Origin: Chitinophagales bacterium
Lineage (GTDB): Bacteria; Bacteroidota; Bacteroidia; Chitinophagales; UBA2359
Direction of reading: 5' to 3'
DNA: 11,612 nt
NCBI GenBank assembly: GCA_020629335.1
Contig: JAHDDN010000141.1
Span: forward strand, 1 to 11,612
Part shown: piece after piece, positions 1 through 6,150 of the stretch
Layout of the letters: each line of letters starts with the position of its first letter
Numbering within the stretch: position 1 is the stretch's first letter
Translations under genes and position numbers: made by a program
The notes under the pieces: generated by a model
Told to the model about the DNA's origin: nothing
What the model saw: only the letters and a program-made list of their open reading frames with translations
Database searches by the model: none

Positions 1-630
1 AGCTGCTTAAATCGCCTTCTTCTATCGCTAAAGTAATACCGCCACAGGCGTCATTACTACCGTTGTCTATATCAGCAGCGACTATGCTGGCATTGCCTGT
101 TGCGTCTAATTGAACCGTGATGTCTTGACAAACTGTTACGGGATCTACATTATCTTCTACTGTTACGCTCGCATCACAAGTGCTTACATTTCCGTTCGCA
201 TCCGTGACTACTAAAGTCACGATTTGAGTGCCGACATGTGTACAATCGAAGCTGCTTAAATCGCCTTCTTCTATCGCTAAAGTAATACCGCCACAGGCGT
301 CATTACTACCGTTGTCTATATCAGCAGCGACTATGCTGGCATTGCCTGTTGCGTCTAATTGAACCGTGATGTCTTGACAAACCGTTACGGGAGCTACATT
401 ATCTTCTACTGTTACGCTCGCATCACAAGTGCTTACATTTCCGTTCGCATCCGTGACTACTAAAGTCACGATTTGAGTGCCGACATGTGTACAATCGAAG
501 CTGCTTAAATCGCCTTCTTCTATCGCTAAAGTAATACCGCCACAGGCGTCATTACTACCGTTGTCTATATCAGCAGCGACTATGCTTGCATTGCCTGTTG
601 CGTCTAATTGAACTGTGATGTCTTGACAAA
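1..630 (-). repeat. Near-identical 249-bp tandem repeats inside the HYR gene
   Basis: Positions 1-249 and 250-498 are the same at 247 of 249 bases by eye. The differences are at 134/383 (synonymous) and 144/393 (Asp versus Ala). A third copy starts at 499 and matches for 132 bases with two differences (to 630), then diverges. The period is exactly 83 codons, so the frame is kept. More distant protein-level repeats continue to about 1395 but differ at many bases. The near identity points to recent duplication or gene conversion, and the array may go on beyond the left edge. Confidence 0.97.
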
Positions 631-2452
631 TCGCTGCTGGATCTACATTATCTTCTACTGTTACTGTTGCTGTACATGAGTCTGAATCACCTGCTGTATC
701 TGTGACTGTTAAGGTAACTGAATGGGTGCCTACTTCTGTACAATCGAATGCGGTATCTCCAGTTAAAGTCATTGAGGCCAAGCCACATTCGTAAGTACTG
801 CCATTATCAATATTATCTGTGTTGATGCTTGCATTACCTGCTTCATCTAATTGTACTGTTATGTTTTGACAATTAGCTACTGGAGCTGCACAACATGGGA
901 AATTGTCGTCTGCTACTGTTACTGTTGCTACACAAGATGAGCTATTTCCATTAACATCTGTAACGGTTAGTGTTACTGGGAATGAATCTCCTGCATCTTC
1001 ACAGGTAAAGCTTGTAGTTCCTCCCGTAATAGTTACTGACTCGATTCCACAGGCATCACTGCTACCATTATCTATATCGGCTGCTACGATGCTTGCATTG
1101 CCAGTTGCATCTAATTGAACTGTTATATTTTGACATACTGCTGTTGGGGCTACAGTATCTTCGAGTGTTACTGTCGCATCACAAGAAGCAGTTTTACCGA
1201 AACCGTCTGTTACTATTAAAGTGACAGTATGTGTACCGATATTGGTACAATCGAAACTAGTTAAATCGCCCTCTTCAATACTTAGGGTAATTCCGTCGCA
1301 GGCTTCACTGCCATTATCTAATTCTGGAGGTGTGATAGTTGCATTTCCATCCGCGTCTAATTGTACTGTTACATCTTGACAGATTGCACTTGGTTCACAT
1401 ATCAGGCCACCACATCCTTCTTCTCCAATTATCGTTGCACTACAAGCATATGGGTCCCAATTACCATCCACATCGTAAATAAGACCATCCTCATTTACGT
1501 ATCCTGTATTTGTTTGAGTCAATACTGCTGGGAAGCTATCTTGATCTGGATCTGTTACGGGCTCTACTAATAATTGATCCAGATTTACCCAACCTTGTCC
1601 TGCATCTATTTGTGGCGTAATCGTAAAGTGGGCTGATATATCATGCATATAGAGCCTTACTCTTAACCAATTCAAACCACAAGTGGATGGGGCTGTTTCT
1701 GGAATATCATAAGTCCCTACAAACTGATCAGTAGCTGTAGGAAAGGTACTGCCATCAGTAAAGAAGGCAACTTCACACATATTAGCTAAGTCTGGACCTA
1801 CGAAAAAGGATCCAGCATCCCAACGTCCACCACTAAATCTAAAGCCTACTTGGCTTTGTAGATTAGGAACTGCTATCCAAAAGTCAATTTGAATTAGCTC
1901 TAAGGGATTTTCTTGGCCTCCTTTCCCATTACAATTGCATGTTCCTTGTTCTGCAAAACCATTACAACCTACATCTTCTGAGCTTTGAGGTAGGAAATCA
2001 ATATTTCCTGAAGCTGAAGGAACGCCGCCTGTAAATGCGGGTAAACCATGTGTATCAAAATCACAGAAGAATTGTTCGATGTATCCATTGTGTGCGGCAT
2101 TCATCGTGATATTAAATATTGGTTCGTTATTACCTGCACATTTTCCCCAGTATTGGTAATATACTTCTGGGTTAGATGGCAAGATTGGCGTCTCATACGT
2201 AGCTGCCAATGCTTCATCACAATTGTAATTTGGTATCACTACTACTTCTGTTGGATTACCTGGTGTTACGCTACAAGATGCGGGGTCTGTATAAAGCGTA
2301 CCTACATCACTGGAAGCTTCCGCATTATTTTGAGGATAACATGGATCTTGAGCGTTAAGTGTTTTTCCTATACAAAACAATAATAAGAGTAAGAATAAGC
2401 TTTCTCTTAACATAGGATTTTTTAAATACTTATTGGAATTCTTGCTTTTCAT
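1..2452 (-). CDS. Large secreted HYR-repeat protein, N-terminal part (gene continues beyond the left edge)
   Basis: My own translation from ATG at 2452 is open to position 1 (817 codons plus 1 nt); no stop is seen, so the C-terminus is missing. Residues 1-35 form a signal peptide (basic start MKSKNSNK, core LFLLLLLFC, probable cut after LNAQ). Residues about 36-350 are a Cys-rich, probably beta-rich region I do not recognise, ending in an acidic stretch (DPDQDSF, NEDGLIYDVDGNWDP) that could bind calcium. From about residue 355 there are at least five full repeats and a partial one, spaced 82, 88, 81, 83 and 83 residues, each with CQDITVQLDATGNASI, DNGSxDACG, FDC and a closing TCDASVTVEDNVAP. 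These resemble HYR (Ig-like) domains known from Bacteroidota adhesins. I infer a cell-surface or secreted adhesion role; a type IX sorting domain would be expected in the missing C-terminus. An in-frame ATG at 2413 would give a shorter, more typical signal peptide and is a possible alternative start. No clear ribosome site precedes either. Confidence 0.9.
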   Translation of the reverse strand, partial: MKSKNSNKYLKNPMLRESLFLLLLLFCIGKTLNAQDPCYPQNNAEASSDVGTLYTDPASCSVTPGNPTEVVVIPNYNCDEALAATYETPILPSNPEVYYQYWGKCAGNNEPIFNITMNAAHNGYIEQFFCDFDTHGLPAFTGGVPSASGNIDFLPQSSEDVGCNGFAEQGTCNCNGKGGQENPLELIQIDFWIAVPNLQSQVGFRFSGGRWDAGSFFVGPDLANMCEVAFFTDGSTFPTATDQFVGTYDIPETAPSTCGLNWLRVRLYMHDISAHFTITPQIDAGQGWVNLDQLLVEPVTDPDQDSFPAVLTQTNTGYVNEDGLIYDVDGNWDPYACSATIIGEEGCGGLICEPSAICQDVTVQLDADGNATITPPELDNGSEACDGITLSIEEGDLTSFDCTNIGTHTVTLIVTDGFGKTASCDATVTLEDTVAPTAVCQNITVQLDATGNASIVAADIDNGSSDACGIESVTITGGTTSFTCEDAGDSFPVTLTVTDVNGNSSSCVATVTVADDNFPCCAAPVANCQNITVQLDEAGNASINTDNIDNGSTYECGLASMTLTGDTAFDCTEVGTHSVTLTVTDTAGDSDSCTATVTVEDNVDPAAICQDITVQLDATGNASIVAADIDNGSNDACGGITLAIEEGDLSSFDCTHVGTQIVTLVVTDANGNVSTCDASVTVEDNVAPVTVCQDITVQLDATGNASIVAADIDNGSNDACGGITLAIEEGDLSSFDCTHVGTQIVTLVVTDANGNVSTCDASVTVEDNVDPVTVCQDITVQLDATGNASIVAADIDNGSNDACGGITLAIEEGDLSS

Positions 2453-2487
2453 TTTATTCTAGTTTTTTAATTCAATTTTAGTTTTTT

Positions 2488-2623
2488 GGCTTAGGGATGG
2501 TAGTGGTATGTGGCGTCAATGGGGCCGCTTACGTAGCTTAGTGGTGCGCAGGCTCCGTAAAGAGACAAGCAGCACTTAGCGTAGTAGCGGACACATAGCC
2601 ACATAAGAACGGACAGCCCGACC
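2488..2623 (+). repeat. Dispersed structured repeat, copy 1
   Basis: About 136 bp from GGCTTAGGGATGG to CAGCCCGACC, alignable with copies at 5922-6062 (minus) and 10521-10657 (plus). Outer stem: TATGTGGC 2507-2514 with GCCACATA 2598-2605. Middle stem: GCTTAGTGGTGC 2536-2547 with GCAGCACTTAGC 2569-2580 (10 of 12 paired; T-T and G-G mismatches). The apical hairpin is weak here (CTC 2553-2555 with GAG 2562-2564). It starts 35 nt upstream of the HYR gene start and points away from it. It may be a MITE- or REP-like element, or a structured RNA; no transposase is in the window. Confidence 0.9.
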
Positions 2624-2720
2624 CTATACGAGCTAAAAATTAGTTCGTTCAAAGCTTGTAAGCTTTGTTTTGTGATAATGGTATTAAAAGGTAATTAGCG
2701 AGTATGGGGGAAGCCCCAAA
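2622..2720 (+). repeat. Imperfect palindrome and GGGGAAGCCCC hairpin following repeat copy 1
   Basis: CCCTATAC..GCTAA (2622-2636) faces TTAGC..GTATGGG (2695-2708), making an interrupted outer stem. Inside it lie two small hairpins: CGAGCTAA 2629-2636 with TTAGTTCG 2640-2647 (loop AAA, one G-T pair), and CAAAGCTT 2650-2657 with AAGCTTTG 2660-2667 followed by TTTT. The right end carries TGGGG 2705-2709 with CCCCA 2714-2718. The 14-mer GGGGAAGCCCCAAA (2707-2720) also occurs on the minus strand at 5854-5841, likewise on the 3' side of a dispersed repeat copy. Confidence 0.6.
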
Positions 2721-2861
2721 TATTTATTAAGCAGCTAAGTAATTATAGGTTGTTAATACTGCTTATTGTCATTAATTAAGTGTGGCAAAAAATCAATTTA
2801 TTATCAATGTGTTTTAATGCTGTCATTATTGCTGTTTTGTTATTAGTTCGGATAAATACAA

Positions 2862-3023
2862 TGAAATCATTTAAAGTTTTCCTACTGGCTTAGAAAATGG
2901 CTGTTTTTCTGTATTTCTTCGTTATTTTTTCGGTTCGTAGCCCTGCTATGCACCTCAAAAATGCCTTGAACTACGAAAAAACAGCTAATTTTCAGCTTCA
3001 TTATAAAACTTTAAATGAGTTCA
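2862..3023. repeat. 162-bp imperfect palindromic element
   Basis: The ends are an inverted repeat of 18 of 19 bases: 2862-2880 against 3005-3023 (perfect over 14 bp, TCATTTAAAGTTTT). Moving inward, GAAAAT 2893-2898 faces ATTTTC 2988-2993, GCTGTTTTT 2900-2908 faces AAAAACAGC 2977-2985, TTCGTAG 2934-2940 faces CTACGAA 2971-2977, and TAGC 2938-2941 faces GCTA 2945-2948; some inner pairings exclude each other. It holds no convincing open reading frame. It could be a MITE-like element or a transcribed hairpin. It lies between the divergent genes at 2452 and 3306. Confidence 0.75.
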
Positions 3024-3305
3024 ATATAAAACTTATAGTGCGATAAAAATGGTTAATCTTACACTCTGCTTGTACGCAAATAAATTCATAGGGTTTCACG
3101 CCACTCAATTAAAAACGAATTTTTATTTTAAGTCCTTGATAATCAATTTGGGTAATTAGCCAATTGATATTCAACAAATAAATAGTTTATTACTGAATCA
3201 TATTGTTTATATTTTATTATTTCTTTTCGTCGAACTTAATTGAGGCTTTGACGATTAATTTATTGAACTCGTTTAACGTTTTTTGTGGAGTCTTAAACTA
3301 TATTC
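3024..3305 (+). other. AT-rich leader region upstream of the TPR-like gene, no clear signal
   Basis: I see no gene, no repeat and no convincing TAnnTTTG promoter element here. A GGAG at 3287-3290 lies 15 nt before the ATG at 3306, too far to be a typical ribosome site. The promoter of the downstream gene should be in this stretch or inside the palindromic element before it. Confidence 0.4.
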
Positions 3306-4397
3306 ATGAAAAGAGTTTTTATTAATTGTATCATTTGGGTACTGCCTGCTTTACTTTTATCGCAAGATCGCTTACATACATTATTGGATGTTGGTCAAGC
3401 ATTTGAGTGTTGTGTGAATGATCCTCAGCAACAATCCGAAATCAAGGCGGGAGTAGATCAACTGAGCCAAGGGGAGCAATATGAGCTATCTAAGAAGTAT
3501 TCTAAGGCTTTAGATTTTTATAGAAATGGCTTAGCTTTTTTTAAGGCTTTAGAAGGTGCTTATAAGGATTGTCCTGATGCTATTTGGGCTGGCAAAGCTT
3601 ATGCTCACCAATATTTGGGTCATTATTTTCGTTTTGTGCAAAAGAATTATACGAAGGCTTTGAAGCAATATGGGAGTGAGTTAAAAGTGTATACGACATA
3701 TGCTGATGAGGCTATTCGGCGAGAATCGCCCTATTGTTTTTTATTGGAGAAGGAAGATTTGTATGCGAATAAATTCAATACTAAATGGGAATTGAAGCAG
3801 ACTTTTAAATTGAATGAAAAAGAGATTGCTTTAGAGAAAAAGCTTTACGGGCATTATGAGTTTGGGAATCATTTATTTAGAATGGCGGCTATAGCTGAAA
3901 ATTTAGCAAATCTTCATAATGATCAAAATGAGTTGCAAACAGCTTTTGAGTATTTGGATTTAGCAGAGCGGGCTTATCGGGACTTATCTTTGAAATCTCA
4001 CACTTTTATTTTTAGGGCTGACTTCCCAATGTTGGAGGAGATTGATAAAGAGAGTTTTGTGTTTCGCTTGGCAAATGTGCTGGAAACAAAAGCGGGTTTA
4101 TTAGAAGACATTAGGGAGTACGAGGATGCCGCTCAACTTTATGTGGAGGCTATTCAGTTGCGTGAAAGGATGATAGGGAAACCATCTGAAGGTGTTGAAT
4201 TAGGTCAAACTTTAGTGCTCTTGAGTGAGCTTTATCGCATTTATTTGGATGATCAAGGCAAGTCAGTTTTGACTGCTGAAAAGGCGATTAGCTATATGGA
4301 TGAAATAATTCAAAACAAGAAAGCTATTCAGCATCACAAGTCAGCTAAGGATGTGAAAAGAAAAGCGCAGTTGGTGATTCAGCGGTGGGGGGAATAA
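3306..4397 (+). CDS. Exported TPR-like repeat protein of unknown function
   Basis: 363 residues. The start is chosen because it gives a signal peptide: MKRVFINC, hydrophobic core IIWVLPALLL, likely cut near SQ (about residue 20). There is no lipobox cysteine, so a periplasmic or secreted protein is more likely than a lipoprotein. The rest is mostly helical, with TPR-like helix pairs at about residues 50-85 (EQYELSKKYSKALDFYRNGL), 98-130, 190-232, 255-292 (EDIREYEDAAQLYVEAIQL) and 300-335. The Ala/Tyr/Leu spacing fits tetratricopeptide repeats, which bind other proteins, but the copies are degenerate and no enzyme domain is seen. It is transcribed alone, divergent from the HYR gene and convergent with the efflux genes, ending in a strong shared hairpin. 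I do not recognise the specific family. Confidence 0.85.
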   Translation: MKRVFINCIIWVLPALLLSQDRLHTLLDVGQAFECCVNDPQQQSEIKAGVDQLSQGEQYELSKKYSKALDFYRNGLAFFKALEGAYKDCPDAIWAGKAYAHQYLGHYFRFVQKNYTKALKQYGSELKVYTTYADEAIRRESPYCFLLEKEDLYANKFNTKWELKQTFKLNEKEIALEKKLYGHYEFGNHLFRMAAIAENLANLHNDQNELQTAFEYLDLAERAYRDLSLKSHTFIFRADFPMLEEIDKESFVFRLANVLETKAGLLEDIREYEDAAQLYVEAIQLRERMIGKPSEGVELGQTLVLLSELYRIYLDDQGKSVLTAEKAISYMDEIIQNKKAIQHHKSAKDVKRKAQLVIQRWGE

Positions 4398-4423
4398 ACC
4401 CAGAATTTTACAACCACCCCTTG

Positions 4424-4445
4424 CCCCTCCTTATTTAAGGAGGGG
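4424..4445. terminator. Bidirectional terminator hairpin between convergent genes
   Basis: CCCCTCCTTA (4424-4433), loop TT, then TAAGGAGGGG (4436-4445): a perfect 10-bp stem, 27 nt after the stop of the plus-strand gene and 45 nt from the stop of the minus-strand TolC gene. There is no long T-run, so termination is inferred from position and stem strength. The sequence style also resembles dispersed intergenic palindromes, so it may be one such element used as a terminator. Confidence 0.65.
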
Positions 4446-4452
4446 GATATTA

Positions 4453-4469
4453 AATCCCCTTTAGGGATT
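4453..4469. terminator. Second small hairpin in the convergent gap
   Basis: AATCCC (4453-4458), loop CTTTA, GGGATT (4464-4469), followed on the plus strand by ATTTTTAAG. It could serve as a second terminator for plus-strand transcripts, or belong to the same repeat unit as the larger hairpin 7 nt before it. Confidence 0.5.
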
Positions 4470-4489
4470 ATTTTTAAGAAGGGGAATGC

Positions 4490-5818
4490 TTAGTTGACTT
4501 TGATGTCACCTACTAATTGCATGATTTCTATTTCTGTGTTTTTTAGATTTAGAATGGCGTTTAGTTTGGATTGATTGGCGTTTAGATAAGATAATTGAAT
4601 CGCTCTATAATCAAATGAATTCATTTGCCCTCCTTTGAAACGTTCCTGTGCAATATCTATATTTTGTTGTGCATTTTCTAATAAGCGATCTGTGATATTG
4701 ATTAATTGTAATTGCTGATTATAGCTGGCTAATAGATTTTGTAGCTGCGCAGAAAGCTGTCTTTTCAGGTCGTCGATATTGAGTTGTGCGTTTAAAACTT
4801 CCAGTTCTGCACTTTGGATATTTCGTTTGACTGCACCGCCATTGTATAAATTATAAGAGAGGCCCAGATTGATGTAACCATTGCTGGCATTTCCATTTTG
4901 CAATTCAAAGGGGTCCCCTGTTTGTGGGTTAGTAGCAAATAATTTGAATAGGCTTCCAGACATTCCTAATCCACCTCCTAAGCTCACTCTTGGATACTTT
5001 GTCGTTCGTTGCAAATCTGTATTTATCTTGGCTAACTCTCTATTAATCATTAAGTTTTGTACATTTCGATTATTGGAATACAATTTGCTTTGTAGCTCTT
5101 CAAACACATAAGGCTTGGGTTCAAAAGTCAGTTTATCTGTCAATGTATATTCCTTTTCTACGTCCTCCTCTCCCATTGCTATATTCAAATTTCTGAAGGC
5201 CGTTTCTATTCCGTATTGCTGAATAATGTAAGTCGTTGAGTCATTTAAATAAGCATCCTGTGTCTGCAACAAATCGAAGCTACCCGCCTGCCCAAATTCT
5301 TTTCTCACTTCTTGATAGCGAATTCTGTCACGAGACAAATCCAACAATTGATCTAATACGTCTAATTGTTCTTGTTGGACTAAAATCTGATAGTAAGCTT
5401 GCATGATATTTTTCATCATCCCCTCCACAGCTAAGCTCACATTATGCTCACTTTGATTTTGCAGTTCTGCTAATCGCCCTTTATTGACATCCACTTTATA
5501 GCCATCAAAAATCACCCAAGTGGCGTCAAGGCTGCCGTTTAGTCCGCCATTATAAAAAGCCCCGTTAATGAAAGAGGCTGGGTTATTTTGATCGTTCAAA
5601 TTATTCTGAACACCCACATTTAAATCAACTTTTGGATAGCGACCCGCAGCGGCTTCCGAATTATTGGCCTTGGCAATTTCTACTCCTCGCTTGGCTATTT
5701 GAATTTGATAATTATTTTTCAAACCAATCGCAATGGCCTCTTCTACGCTCAAATTTTCTTGCGCATCAATTGCTAAAGTAAATAATGATAAACTTGTTAA
5801 AAATATGATTAATCGCAT
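4490..5818 (-). CDS. TolC-family outer-membrane efflux channel protein
   Basis: From ATG at 5818 the product has 442 residues, the usual size for TolC-type proteins. It begins with a signal peptide (MRLIIFLTSLSLFTLAIDAQ). An upstream in-frame ATG at 5869 would add 17 residues, but it lies inside a palindrome and would bury the signal peptide, so I reject it. The two-fold pseudo-repeat of the family is visible: ATWVIFDGYKVDVNKGRLAELQ near residue 95 and LGLSYNLYNGGAVKRNIQSAELE near residue 325, each a beta-strand leading into a long helix rich in Gln, Leu and Ala. It should form the trimeric outer-membrane channel for the fusion protein and RND pump encoded upstream. It is separated from the pump gene by 327 bp of repeats, so it may have its own promoter or be read through from the operon. 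Confidence 0.93.
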   Translation of the reverse strand: MRLIIFLTSLSLFTLAIDAQENLSVEEAIAIGLKNNYQIQIAKRGVEIAKANNSEAAAGRYPKVDLNVGVQNNLNDQNNPASFINGAFYNGGLNGSLDATWVIFDGYKVDVNKGRLAELQNQSEHNVSLAVEGMMKNIMQAYYQILVQQEQLDVLDQLLDLSRDRIRYQEVRKEFGQAGSFDLLQTQDAYLNDSTTYIIQQYGIETAFRNLNIAMGEEDVEKEYTLTDKLTFEPKPYVFEELQSKLYSNNRNVQNLMINRELAKINTDLQRTTKYPRVSLGGGLGMSGSLFKLFATNPQTGDPFELQNGNASNGYINLGLSYNLYNGGAVKRNIQSAELEVLNAQLNIDDLKRQLSAQLQNLLASYNQQLQLINITDRLLENAQQNIDIAQERFKGGQMNSFDYRAIQLSYLNANQSKLNAILNLKNTEIEIMQLVGDIKVN

Positions 5819-5843
5819 ACGTTTGATTAAGTTTTTGTTTTTT

Positions 5844-5854
5844 GGGGCTTCCCC
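5844..5854. repeat. GGGGAAGCCCC hairpin, second occurrence
   Basis: GGGG 5844-5847, loop CTT, CCCC 5851-5854. On the minus strand it reads GGGGAAGCCCCAAA (5854-5841), identical to 2707-2720. It sits 25 nt upstream of the TolC start codon at 5818 and would be in its leader. Confidence 0.6.
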
Positions 5855-5923
5855 GATTATTTTTGCCATCGTTGGGCCGACACATCGGTACGGCCCCTAC
5901 GGACGATGGCAAAAATAATCGGG
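5852..5923. repeat. 21-bp perfect inverted repeat with a nested hairpin loop
   Basis: The arm 5852-5872 (beginning CCCGATTATTTTTGCC) is exactly complementary to 5903-5923. The 30-nt loop can fold further: GGGCC 5874-5878 with GGCCC 5892-5896, or CCGA 5877-5880 with TCGG 5885-5888. The right arm overlaps the 3' end of dispersed repeat copy 2 by two bases. In RNA this would be a very stable hairpin 34 nt upstream of the TolC start. Confidence 0.9.
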
Positions 5924-6062
5924 TCGGGCTATCCGCTCTTATGGGGCTATGTCATTCCTACTTTGCTAAGCTGTACTTGTCTGCCACTGCGTGGCCAGCC
6001 TGCGTCCAGCTAAGCGCCGTAAGTCATGCCATTACGCCCCATACCGCTTCTATCCCTAAGCC
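5922..6062 (-). repeat. Dispersed structured repeat, copy 2 (minus orientation)
   Basis: About 141 bp, reading GGCTTAGGGATAG to TAGCCCGACC on the minus strand. Outer stem: TATGGGGC (6043-6036) with GCCCCATA (5947-5940). Middle stem: GCTTAGCTGGAC (6015-6004) with GTACAGCTTAGC (5976-5965), 10 of 12 paired. Apical hairpin: GCCAC-GCA-GTGGC (5995-5983). Compared with copies 1 and 3, one outer pair and three middle pairs differ on both strands of the stem, so pairing is kept. It fills much of the gap between the RND and TolC genes. Confidence 0.9.
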
Positions 6063-6076
6063 AGTTTCGTAAGGTT

Positions 6077-6113
6077 GGACGTTGTTGTAGATGGACGTTG
6101 CGGTGCAACGTCC
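6077..6113. repeat. GGACGTTGC hairpin with a partial extra arm
   Basis: GGACGTTGC 6093-6101, loop GGT, GCAACGTCC 6105-6113: a perfect 9-bp stem. A further GGACGTTG at 6077-6084 is a direct copy of the left arm, so two alternative hairpins could form. It looks like a short intergenic palindrome of the kind often scattered in bacterial genomes. Confidence 0.7.
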
Positions 6114-6122
6114 CTACGGGAA

Positions 6123-6150
6123 CCTAATGGCGCACTTATGCGCCATTAGG
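6123..6150. terminator. 12-bp perfect palindrome containing the RND stop codon
   Basis: CCTAATGGCGCA (6123-6134), loop CTTA, TGCGCCATTAGG (6139-6150). The TAA stop of the RND gene is 6148-6146, inside the stem. On the minus strand the hairpin starts in the last sense codon (Thr) and has no following U-run. It may stop transcription, slow 3' decay, or simply be a repeat insertion that supplied the stop codon. Confidence 0.6.

Noticed and set aside
1..630. CRISPR array as an explanation for the regular repeats
   Set aside because: The period is 249 bp with no unique spacers, and the units are in frame in a coding sequence with HYR-type residues.
903..2383. Short plus-strand open frames opposite the HYR gene
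   Set aside because: They are antisense shadows of a long, clearly coding minus-strand frame with repeat structure and no independent start signals.
2488..2623. tRNA or other standard RNA gene in the structured repeat
   Set aside because: The stems do not form a cloverleaf, there is no T-loop or anticodon arm, and the length and nested single-stem layout fit no standard RNA gene I know.
3024..3305. A TAnnTTTG promoter for the TPR-like gene
   Set aside because: I found several AT-rich near-matches but none with the correct spacing, so no promoter is annotated.
5819..5869. Upstream in-frame start of the TolC gene at 5869
   Set aside because: The extra 17 residues come from a palindromic repeat and would place the signal peptide internally; the start at 5818 gives a standard signal peptide.
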